Origin: a virus
Virus record (IMG/VR): IMGVR_UViG_3300026116_000058
Coordinates: 1-43,599 of that record
Reading direction: 5' to 3' (one strand)
Length of the DNA: 43,599 nt
The notes beneath the pieces were generated by a model, which worked only from the letters and a program-made list of their open reading frames with translations, was not told the DNA's origin and made no database searches. Shown here in pieces: positions 38,517 through 43,599 of the stretch. How positions within the stretch are numbered: position 1 is the stretch's first letter; every line of letters starts with the position of its first letter. Made by a program: the position numbers and the translations under genes.

Positions 38517-38623
38517 CACTTCCTCCGTCGCCAACCGAAGTTCGGCTTCAGGATTGGGCAGTGCCACAGAAACGCGAGCACGGCCACGCAGATCACAAGT
38601 ACCAGCCAGTCACTTGCGGGCAT
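38516..38623 (-). CDS. Single-pass membrane micro-ORF, 35 aa
   Basis: From the ATG 38623: MPASDWLVLVICVAVLAFLW then a short basic tail ending RRRK. Its TGA overlaps the next ATG (TGATG), and its last codons carry the GGAGG that serves the next gene, so translation of the two should be linked. It begins 12 bases after the preceding stop. No good Shine-Dalgarno of its own. Confidence 0.5.
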   Translation of the reverse strand: MPASDWLVLVICVAVLAFLWHCPILKPNFGWRRRK

Positions 38624-38634
38624 CGGTGCGAATG

Positions 38635-39201
38635 TCACTTGTCTGCCTCCGCGCCTGCCTGTAAGCCAAGTCGGCCGAGTATCTCCAGCGCTAACGCGCG
38701 TGCTACTGATGCCGTCAGGAACGTCTCGCGCGCCGCGAGCAACGTGATCTCGCCATCTCGATCAGGTCCGTCCACCACGACGATGCAGGGCACGATACGC
38801 TGTGTCTCCGAAAACATGTTGTCCTCCACGCACCGCGCTTCCCCAACTTCAACTTCGCCACGAGTTCCGGCCTCCGTAGCCTTTCCGTGGAGCACTACTT
38901 CAGCAAGCCGAAATCCGCAGGTATCCTCGTGATCTTTGCCGGGCACGCCGGGCTTACGAAGCACGCCGGAATCGCAGAAACAACATCCATGAGGTTCGCG
39001 CCAGATTGCTTGAAGCGCCGCTATTGCTTGGTCGGCCTCCAGTTGCGCCTCGCGCTTCGCGTCGGCCAAGGCTGCGGAGACGACAGGTGTCCACTCCGCT
39101 ATAAGGCTGCCCTCGTCTAACCTGCCTTCGACGCGACACAACGTGCGAGCGATCTGCTCCGCGAGCGCCGTGGCGCGGGGGTCTGGGATTGGAGGGGTCA
39201 T
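38635..39201 (-). CDS. Hypothetical early protein with zinc-type cysteines, 188 aa
   Basis: N-terminal helices (ATALAEQIARTLCRVEGRLD, LADAKREAQLEADQAIAALQ) lead to a Cys cluster GCCFCDSG ... DTCGF, a likely metal site. The C-terminal half is alpha/beta (IVPCIVVVDGPDRDGEITLL, SVARALALEILGRLG). No known family. The stop overlaps nothing; its start is 4 bases inside the next gene's stop. Confidence 0.6.
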   Translation of the reverse strand: MTPPIPDPRATALAEQIARTLCRVEGRLDEGSLIAEWTPVVSAALADAKREAQLEADQAIAALQAIWREPHGCCFCDSGVLRKPGVPGKDHEDTCGFRLAEVVLHGKATEAGTRGEVEVGEARCVEDNMFSETQRIVPCIVVVDGPDRDGEITLLAARETFLTASVARALALEILGRLGLQAGAEADK

Positions 39202-39425
39202 CGGCGGACTCTCCGCGCGTATTGCACGCCAGCGATAAACACGCCGACGCGGTAGAGCAGCATCGACGTATCGCGCAGATGCTTCCCGTGAAACGTCCTG
39301 CCGTCAGTCAACGCCGCTGCCGCCTGAAGGATGCGCGCCTTCGTGGTCACTTCGTCCAGCAGCGTCGCTATACCCTGTTCGACGCGCTTGGGCTTTCCGC
39401 TGCTCTGCCGCTTTGAACGTGCCAC
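39198..39425 (-). CDS. Hypothetical basic protein, 75 aa
   Basis: GTG start with GGAG 7 bases before it. A basic N-terminus (ARSKRQSSGKPKR) and two helices (VEQGIATLLDEVTTKARILQ, DTSMLLYRVGVFIAGVQYAR). Its 5' part overlaps another short frame at 39304-39510. The basic start suggests DNA or RNA contact. Unknown. Confidence 0.6.
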   Translation of the reverse strand: MARSKRQSSGKPKRVEQGIATLLDEVTTKARILQAAAALTDGRTFHGKHLRDTSMLLYRVGVFIAGVQYARRVRR

Positions 39426-39510
39426 GATGCTGCTCCAGTTCAGCCAACAGGCCGAGAATCACGTTTCGGATCTGCCACGCTCTAAGAAGTGGCCGGTAGT
39501 CGTCCAGCAT
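39304..39510 (-). CDS. Overlapping hypothetical protein, 68 aa
   Basis: The ATG at 39510 overlaps the preceding stop (TGATG). The first 35 residues (MLDDYRPLLRAWQIRNVILG, LLAELEQHRGTFKAA) look protein-like, while the rest overlaps the 75-residue gene in another frame and is low complexity. It is the only frame covering 39426-39509. It may be a real short gene whose C-terminal half is tolerated overlap. Confidence 0.4.
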   Translation of the reverse strand: MLDDYRPLLRAWQIRNVILGLLAELEQHRGTFKAAEQRKAQARRTGYSDAAGRSDHEGAHPSGGSGVD

Positions 39511-39830
39511 CACGGCTTGTCTGTCTCCTTCTCCTGCGAGGGGCCGTGGGCGGCGAGGGCGGCGAGCAAGTTTTCCTCCGCTTCAGCCATAGCCATGCTT
39601 CTCGCGAACGACGACGGCGCGCATGAATGCAACGTGGTCGCCCACTTCTCGGCCGCTTGGATAACCGGTAATATGGCTTCCATTTGTTTGCGCACATCAA
39701 CTACATCAGTCAGCGTGAACCGTTCCATGTTCGGCACCGTGACCGCCGCATGACGCCCTGTTCTCATTCGACGCTCAAGCTCCATCAACATTGGAACGAG
39801 CTTCTCCAGCAACTTCTCACTCAGGCTCAT
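39510..39830 (-). CDS. MSLSE-family early microgene A, 106 aa
   Basis: Starts MSLSEKLLEKLVPMLMELER then a helix-rich body (DVVDVRKQMEAILPVIQAAE, MAMAEAEENLLAALAAHG). Its first bases lie in a 36-base repeat shared with the next gene's head, and the Shine-Dalgarno is inside the preceding gene's tail. Unknown function; all-helical, probably oligomeric. First of three head-sharing genes. Confidence 0.55.
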   Translation of the reverse strand: MSLSEKLLEKLVPMLMELERRMRTGRHAAVTVPNMERFTLTDVVDVRKQMEAILPVIQAAEKWATTLHSCAPSSFARSMAMAEAEENLLAALAAHGPSQEKETDKP

Positions 39831-39855
39831 AGCCGATCTCCTCCAGACGCCGGAG
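39820..39855. repeat. 36-bp gene-junction repeat, copy 1
   Basis: Copy 1 matches copy 2 at 40089-40124 at 35 of 36 positions. On the - strand it reads CCGGCGTCTGGAGGAGATCGG and onward, which encodes the end of one gene (PASGGDR), the GGAGGA ribosome site and the start of the next (MSLS). It is thus a complete gene boundary in repeat form. Confidence 0.75.
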
Positions 39856-40099
39856 CCAGCGCCTTCAGCAGCGCTGCATCTGCCGCATCCCGTCCTCGTT
39901 CATCGGCCACAGCGTGGTCATACGCCTGTTGGCTGGTTGGTGATGCGATGTTCTCGGCGGTGTGGGCGAGATACCACGCCTCGGCGGCTTCGAGGATGGC
40001 GGCGGCTTCACGTAGCAAGGCAATGGTCGAAGTGCCGATGCCGTAGTTGCCGCGCTCGCCCTTGTCGGCTTCTGCCTTCAATCGCTGGCTCAGGCTCAT
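39827..40099 (-). CDS. MSLSQ-family early microgene B, 90 aa
   Basis: Starts at the ATG 40099 (MSLSQRLKAEADKGERGNYG), ends ...LAPASGGDRL. Middle helices (TIALLREAAAILEAAEAWYL) and a charged loop (VADERGRDAADAALLKAL). Both ends lie in the 36-base junction repeats, so the gene can be swapped as a unit by homologous recombination. Shine-Dalgarno GGAGGA is inside the previous gene. Unknown function. Confidence 0.6.
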   Translation of the reverse strand: MSLSQRLKAEADKGERGNYGIGTSTIALLREAAAILEAAEAWYLAHTAENIASPTSQQAYDHAVADERGRDAADAALLKALAPASGGDRL

Positions 40100-40124
40100 G
40101 GCCGATCTCCTCCAGACGCCGGAG
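40089..40124. repeat. 36-bp gene-junction repeat, copy 2
   Basis: Second copy of the boundary repeat, joining microgenes C and B; identical to copy 1 except one base (A/G after the ATG complement). It lies 269 bases from copy 1, which is exactly the length of one microgene, as expected for cassette duplication or exchange. Confidence 0.75.
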
Positions 40125-40440
40125 AGGCAGTAAGGAAGTCCAGCGCCGTAGTCATCGCGGCCTCTACCTCTTCGGCTGCCGTGCATTCCGCGAACGCTTC
40201 GCGGCGGCATCGCGCTAGAGCCTCTCGCAACTGCTCGGCGTGCTGCTGGCAGGCCTTCTGAAGTGCAGGGATGTCCACCGCCAGTATCGCGGCCTTGCGG
40301 GCTTTCGTGATAGTGGCGCGTTCCTGTTGAGCGCGACGAATGTCCACCAATGGCCGTGACAGGGACGGCCGCGGGTCTACGCGACTTTTAGTGGCTTTCT
40401 GCCATCGCTCCACCAGTTCAAGCAACTCGCTTAGGCTCAT
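40096..40440 (-). CDS. MSLSE-family early microgene C, 114 aa
   Basis: Starts at the ATG 40440 (MSLSELLELVERWQKATKSR) and ends ...TASPASGGDRP. The middle is helical with a Cys/His/Arg rich part (LQKACQQHAEQLREALARCR). Third gene with the shared MSLS head; its upstream junction differs from the 36-base repeat, so it is at the end of the cassette row. Unknown function. Confidence 0.6.
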   Translation of the reverse strand: MSLSELLELVERWQKATKSRVDPRPSLSRPLVDIRRAQQERATITKARKAAILAVDIPALQKACQQHAEQLREALARCRREAFAECTAAEEVEAAMTTALDFLTASPASGGDRP

Positions 40441-40622
40441 CTCATGCCTCGCTTTATCTGGTAGCGTGGAAGAGTCTTTCGTTTCTCGGCCCATTGCTTA
40501 GATGTGATCTGGACGCACTTCACCTGACAGAGCACTTCCGCGAGGTCAGTGGTCAACCGTTCTGCCAGCCAGTCCCCTAGACTCGGCGCCCATTTACCGT
40601 TGCGCGTGAATCCTTCGCTCAC
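40437..40622 (-). CDS. Hypothetical early protein, 61 aa
   Basis: GTG start with AAGGA 8 bases upstream. A small basic/amphipathic protein with KCVQITSKQWAEKRK, ending RYQIKRGMR. It overlaps the next start. No family recognised; the basic end suggests nucleic-acid binding. Confidence 0.5.
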   Translation of the reverse strand: MSEGFTRNGKWAPSLGDWLAERLTTDLAEVLCQVKCVQITSKQWAEKRKTLPRYQIKRGMR

Positions 40623-40656
40623 TTGTTGCGTCCTTCCTCAGTGAGACACCAGAGAG

Positions 40657-40941
40657 TCACAGCGTCACCTGATATTCCCAAATGCCTTTGGTGGAGTACC
40701 GCCGTCGCCGTTCCACCCGATAGGCTCCGAAGCGCGGTTTTCGGAGATCCCGCAAGCGTGCCGAGATGCCAGCCTCGCTCCCCCCAACCAGCGCCTGAAT
40801 CTCACTCAGAGTGCGCCAGTGCCCATCCAACATCAGTGCTTTCACTTTGGTGAACTGCCCCGCTAACCGCTCCTGATCCAGTGACGGATCAAAACTCTCT
40901 CCATCGAACGTCAACGGGAGATCAAGCAGGGAGGGCTGCAT
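40657..40941 (-). CDS. Winged-helix DNA-binding protein, 94 aa
   Basis: The middle and C-terminal part (FTKVKALMLDGHWRTLSEIQ, ALVGGSEAGISARLRDLRKP, FGAYRVERRR) form a winged helix: helix, helix-turn-helix with the GISARLRDLRK recognition helix, then a beta wing (VERRRRYSTKGIWEYQ). Such small proteins appear near phage replication or modification genes. It follows the methyltransferase by 3 bases. It may regulate this operon. Confidence 0.7.
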   Translation of the reverse strand: MQPSLLDLPLTFDGESFDPSLDQERLAGQFTKVKALMLDGHWRTLSEIQALVGGSEAGISARLRDLRKPRFGAYRVERRRRYSTKGIWEYQVTL

Positions 40942-40944
40942 CGA

Positions 40945-41718
40945 CTAACTAGCTGACTCCATCAGCCTTCGTCCGATCCATTCTGGGATGTCTGGCACGA
41001 CGGAGTTTCCGAGGGCGCAACAGCGGTCCACGCTCTCGGATACCCCATGAGCCGTTCGATCCATTCGGGATTGATCTCGCCACCAGTTCTCAGCCACTCG
41101 CGGATCAACTCCGGGCACCATCTCAACGAGCTCCCGATGTTCGCGCCGCTCGGTCGTTTCCCGGTCATCTGCTTCCGGTAGCACGTAAGCGCGTCCTTGT
41201 CGCGTGTCAGTCCCCCACGGAACTCGCCCATGCTGCGGTCGGGCGTAGGCAAGTAACCAAACCCTGTCGCGGATATGGGGCGCACCAAAGGACGCCGCTG
41301 GTAGACAATCCCATTCCGCATCGAACCCGCCCTGGGCCAGGTCGGACAGAACTTCGTCCATTCCTCGGCCCCTGGTAAGTAGGGCTTCGACGTTTTCCAC
41401 GAGAACGTAATCGGGTCGAATCTGGCAAACGATGCGGGCGAACTCAGGCCATAGCCATCGTTTATCGGCTCTCCCGAGTTTGAGTCCCGCCGAAGATACA
41501 GGCTGGCAGGGGAATCCTCCGCAGATGAGATCGACTCGCTCAAGGTTGTGCGCTCCTACTTCTCGAACGTCCTCAAACTTCGGGACATCAGGCCAGTGCT
41601 TCGACAACACGCGACGGCAGAACGGATCGATTTCCACCTGCCACTTACAGGTCATCCCGACTCGCTCCAAGCCGAGATCGAAACCACCAATACCGGCAAA
41701 CAGCGACCCAAACGTCAC
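40945..41718 (-). CDS. dcm: C5-cytosine DNA methyltransferase
   Basis: 257 residues, GTG start with GGGAG 6 bases before it. Motif I FAGIGGFDLGLE (7-18), catalytic motif IV GGFPCQPVS with C71, motif VI ENV (108-110), motif VIII HIRDRVWLLAY (148-158), and motif X GNSVVP (237-242). The target-recognition part (160-215) is very short (about 55 residues), so the enzyme is a minimal single-chain one. It methylates cytosine to 5-methylcytosine at an unknown short site, probably to resist host restriction. A second frame (40962-41543) lies wholly inside this gene. No cognate restriction enzyme is seen. Confidence 0.93.
   Translation of the reverse strand: MTFGSLFAGIGGFDLGLERVGMTCKWQVEIDPFCRRVLSKHWPDVPKFEDVREVGAHNLERVDLICGGFPCQPVSSAGLKLGRADKRWLWPEFARIVCQIRPDYVLVENVEALLTRGRGMDEVLSDLAQGGFDAEWDCLPAASFGAPHIRDRVWLLAYARPQHGRVPWGTDTRQGRAYVLPEADDRETTERREHRELVEMVPGVDPRVAENWWRDQSRMDRTAHGVSESVDRCCALGNSVVPDIPEWIGRRLMESAS
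40962..41543 (-). CDS. Dual-coded protein inside the methyltransferase gene (LNPxWxExLMGxP family)
   Basis: A 193-codon frame, +1 relative to the methyltransferase, from a TTG at 41543. It has features of a widespread phage protein family as remembered: AEDSPASL at the start, FARFDPITFSWKTSK, TWPRAGSMRNGIVYQ, GFGYLPTPDRS, and the C-terminal hallmark GGEINPEWIERLMGYPRAWT. All these are encoded by the same bases that encode methyltransferase motifs IV, VI, VIII and X. Either both proteins are made, or this frame is a mirror of conserved DNA that has been repeatedly annotated. Function unknown; a methyltransferase partner is possible. Confidence 0.5.
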   Translation of the reverse strand: MSESISSAEDSPASLYLRRDSNSGEPINDGYGLSSPASFARFDPITFSWKTSKPYLPGAEEWTKFCPTWPRAGSMRNGIVYQRRPLVRPISATGFGYLPTPDRSMGEFRGGLTRDKDALTCYRKQMTGKRPSGANIGSSLRWCPELIREWLRTGGEINPEWIERLMGYPRAWTAVAPSETPSCQTSQNGSDEG

Positions 41719-41957
41719 GCGACGCTCCCAAGCCCGATGTAGCGATACTTCGCGCGTTGATACCCAGCCATGTAGCCGCGCACATACAGTCGGCGCTCAC
41801 GGCGGTTCAGACCGGTGAAGCGCGGATCCTTGCCCTCCAAGAGCCGCGCCGAGCGCCGTCGTTCACGCAAGGTCGCCCCACACGACCGGCCGCACGTCTC
41901 GGCCTTGTCTGCCCGCTTCTGCGGCTTCAGGCGACGACAGATGAGGCACGTCCTCAC
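41715..41957 (-). CDS. Small zinc-finger basic protein, 80 aa
   Basis: Starts at the GTG 41957, whose bases overlap the preceding stop (GTGA); a far longer frame exists but runs inside the previous gene. Cys4 pattern: CLIC (x2) and CGRSC (x3) about 15 residues apart, then an Arg/Tyr-rich helix (NRRERRLYVRGYMAGYQRAK). A zinc-finger nucleic-acid-binding protein is likely. It overlaps the methyltransferase start. Not a known family. Confidence 0.6.
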   Translation of the reverse strand: MRTCLICRRLKPQKRADKAETCGRSCGATLRERRRSARLLEGKDPRFTGLNRRERRLYVRGYMAGYQRAKYRYIGLGSVA

Positions 41958-42175
41958 TTGCCCGCCCGCTCCTTCGCTCGTGCCACCAGCACGGCATCCA
42001 CAGCCTTCCGCACGGACTCTGAGTCGTAGTCCAGATTGCAGCGAGCACAGCGCGTCTTCACGGCTTCTTCGATGTCTCCCTGTTCGATGTCTGGCCGCTG
42101 CAAGTGCTCGTTGAACTGCAACTCCCCGCGTGCCAGGACACACAACAGCGCGTGTGAGGGCGTGTTATCTACCAT
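41954..42175 (-). CDS. Hypothetical protein with CxxC, 73 aa
   Basis: Helical, acidic in the middle (IEQGDIEEAVKTRCARCNLD), with a C-x2-C and a C-terminal helix (SVRKAVDAVLVARAKERAGK). One zinc knuckle needs a partner or a dimer. It overlaps the HNH gene's end and the next start. Unknown. Confidence 0.55.
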   Translation of the reverse strand: MVDNTPSHALLCVLARGELQFNEHLQRPDIEQGDIEEAVKTRCARCNLDYDSESVRKAVDAVLVARAKERAGK

Positions 42176-42837
42176 CTGATCGCCCCACCAGTCGGATGCA
42201 CATCCTTGAACTGCGCAATCTGTTCGCGTAGCCGGTCCTCATGCGCTGCTTGGGCCACCGCTGGGCCGGGCATCCCGCGCACGCACGCCAGCGCTCCGAG
42301 ACGGCTCAAGATGTCTCGCGCCTCCGACTGACTGAAGGTTCGCGCGTCGGCTCTCCGGTCATCGCGTGGAACCGCCCGTGGGCGTGGCTTCAACTCCAAC
42401 CCGCACACTCCGAGGGCAGCGGCGATACGACCAGGGTGAACCGGAATCTTGTGCGAGACGCAGAGCACCTTGATCGCATCCGACAGATCGCCAATATCGG
42501 CTATTGGATTCGCCGTGATGGCCGCTCTCGCGAGCGCGATGTAGACGCCGTAACTGGTCTTGTCAGGGTGCTCGCGATGCTCGGCTTGGTGGCAACTCAC
42601 ACAGAGCACGTCCAGATCCTGATCCCACTCCGACCCCAGCCGCTCGTACGTCCGATGATGCACCTGAAGATTCCGCCCCGAGTCGCACCGAGAGCACCGA
42701 TACGACGCACGGGCCAATGCGCGATTCCGCTGCGTTCGCCATTGAGGAGATTTCAGATAGGCCAAATAATCGGGCGCGTTTTCGCGTCCGGCACTAACTG
42801 GTTGGTATACATCAGGCGAGTGCAGAGGCTTGTTCAC
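42169..42837 (-). CDS. HNH endonuclease
   Basis: 222 residues from the GTG at 42837; the frame is open to 43035, but the extra part overlaps the previous gene and looks non-coding. The HNH module (residues 24-87): YLAYLKSPQWRTQRNRAL, C48-x2-C51, H60-H61 (LQVHHRTY), D76 (DLDVL), C79-x2-C82 and H83. The rest is an alpha-helical tail with Arg/Lys. It lies between the replication-type protein and zinc-finger genes. Possible roles: homing, DNA processing or host DNA cleavage. Start uncertain. Confidence 0.75.
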   Translation of the reverse strand: MNKPLHSPDVYQPVSAGRENAPDYLAYLKSPQWRTQRNRALARASYRCSRCDSGRNLQVHHRTYERLGSEWDQDLDVLCVSCHQAEHREHPDKTSYGVYIALARAAITANPIADIGDLSDAIKVLCVSHKIPVHPGRIAAALGVCGLELKPRPRAVPRDDRRADARTFSQSEARDILSRLGALACVRGMPGPAVAQAAHEDRLREQIAQFKDVHPTGGAIRW

Positions 42838-42869
42838 TGGATAACCCCGGTACGTTCTCTGTTCCCTGC

Positions 42870-43289
42870 TTACTGCTCTCTGAGGATTGGATTTCCGTTT
42901 TTGCCGTTCACGAGTTCCGTCAAGGCATCGCGTGGTTTCCCGTTTGGCAAACCCGAAATGGCGTTTTGCCAAGACTTCTTTTGGTGGATGCCATTCGGCG
43001 GATTCCACCGAAACCAGCTTTGGATCCAGAGCCATTGACTGCCCTCATCGAAGGTCCAATCGAAGGCTGCCAGGATCGTGCTCATGCGCTTCTTGACTTG
43101 CACTGTGCTGATCCCAAGATCCTCAGCGGCGAGCGCCGGCGAGAAGCGATAGCAGCCGATCAGGTTCGTCTGAGGGCCAGTCACGAGATAGAGCGCCAAC
43201 ACCTTCTCGCCCTCACTGAGCGCCCTGAAGGCGGGATGGCGCCACAGATGCTGGTACACGCGTCGGTAGATGTCTCGCTCCGGCTTCAC
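42870..43289 (-). CDS. Replication-initiation-like winged-helix protein, 139 aa
   Basis: N-terminal part (RRVYQHLWRHPAFRALSEGE, KVLALYLVTGPQTNLIGCYR) and FSPALAAEDLGISTVQVKKR resemble the winged-helix half of phage replisome organiser (DnaD-like) proteins, which bind the origin and load helicase. The C-terminal part is basic and Asn/Lys rich (ELVNGKNGNPILREQ). No helicase, primase or polymerase gene is seen elsewhere, so this phage probably uses the host replisome. The origin was not identified. Confidence 0.6.
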   Translation of the reverse strand: MKPERDIYRRVYQHLWRHPAFRALSEGEKVLALYLVTGPQTNLIGCYRFSPALAAEDLGISTVQVKKRMSTILAAFDWTFDEGSQWLWIQSWFRWNPPNGIHQKKSWQNAISGLPNGKPRDALTELVNGKNGNPILREQ

Positions 43290-43599
43290 GAATCACGCCT
43301 CCGGCGGTAGTGCCAGCACTGATGGGGTTGGGAGCCTTCACCCGCTCTCGGGTTCGGCAACTTCTCGGCCAGCGCCAGTCCGCGACTCGCCAGCGAGATC
43401 AGCCGATCCCTGGTGCGTGTGAAGCGCTCTCCCGATTGCAGCGACAGAGCTGCGACGGTCTGTGGCGTGTCCGTCAAGCGCTCGAGTAACGCGAGCGTGC
43501 GATCAGAGACGTGCGGCTGTGTGACGGGGGCTGGCCGGCGATGCTGATCCTGCATCTGTTTCAGAATCGCGCCGTTGAGCACCACGTCACAGGTGAAGC
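43286..43599 (-). CDS. Winged-helix-like protein, main part of junction-spanning gene
   Basis: Runs off the right edge of the window. If circular, it starts at base 28 of the window, giving 113 residues in total. Within the window an internal GTG (43585) or ATG (43555) is possible but neither has a ribosome site. The body (DRTLALLERLTDTPQTVAAL, SGERFTRTRDRLISLASRGL, WHYRRRRDS) has the helix-turn-helix spacing and wing of a winged helix. It overlaps the next gene by 4 bases. Probably a transcription or replication accessory DNA-binding protein. Confidence 0.6.
   Translation of the reverse strand, partial: FTCDVVLNGAILKQMQDQHRRPAPVTQPHVSDRTLALLERLTDTPQTVAALSLQSGERFTRTRDRLISLASRGLALAEKLPNPRAGEGSQPHQCWHYRRRRDS

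Noticed and set aside
42838-43035. Longer start for the HNH gene at 42169
   Set aside because: The extra 66 codons overlap the replication-type gene in another frame and show no family features.
1-43599. Transposons or insertion sequences
   Set aside because: No transposase motif or terminal inverted repeats with target duplications were seen.

Overview
The window looks like the complete, circularly closed genome of a temperate tailed phage with a P22-like (podovirus) virion, in a GC-rich and probably diderm bacterial host. Evidence: terminase, P22-type portal, scaffold, P22-fold coat, gp4-like and gp10-like tail genes and ejection proteins run in the P22 order; a tyrosine integrase is followed by a 50-base copy of the 3' half of a tRNA-Ala(CGC) gene, the expected attP; divergent regulators flank a promoter; and one reading frame runs off the right edge and re-enters at base 1 without a break. 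The host cannot be named from the sequence. Lipobox signal peptides and a Tad-pilus-like cargo gene suggest a Gram-negative-type envelope.

Layout. A short rightward lysogeny arm (about 4.9-8.5 kb, + strand) holds a CI-like regulator, the integrase, a small membrane protein, attP with ATTCACA repeats, a second small membrane protein and a large TadE/TadG-like protein. Nearly everything else is one leftward series on the - strand. It starts at a consensus promoter (4884-4856) just ahead of a leaderless Cro-like gene. It continues through small early genes, an excisionase-like protein, Erf annealing protein, YqaJ-type exonuclease and an HNH nuclease, crosses the window junction, and goes on through a replication-type winged-helix protein, a second HNH nuclease, a C5-cytosine methyltransferase and a cluster of short hypervariable genes (37.6-40.6 kb). 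Next come terminase (36.9-35.0 kb), portal, scaffold, coat and decoration, a strong terminator (29.1 kb), tail hub and fibres (28.6-19.6 kb), ejection proteins (19.2-14.7 kb), a tail fibre and a probable lysis cassette (14.6-12.9 kb). It ends in a block of exported and membrane proteins (12.6-8.6 kb) that meets the rightward arm at a bidirectional inverted repeat.

How it works together. The Cro/CI pair presumably sets the lysis-lysogeny choice. Integrase plus the excisionase-like protein would move the genome in and out of a tRNA-Ala gene. Erf and the exonuclease form a two-part recombination system. The methyltransferase may protect the DNA from host restriction. The tail carries an unusual set of host-contact proteins: a collagen-like fibre, two paralogous glycine-rich adhesins and a LamG protein. 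The genes nearest attP encode envelope-directed proteins likely to act in lysogeny or superinfection control.

The observations most worth following are: a methyltransferase gene that appears to encode a second recognisable protein in the +1 frame; a gp10-like tail gene split by about 2 kb carrying a LamG/propeller module; repeated junction sequences that make the early microgenes look interchangeable; and the envelope cargo around attP. Family assignments rest on motifs and remembered family patterns, not on searches.
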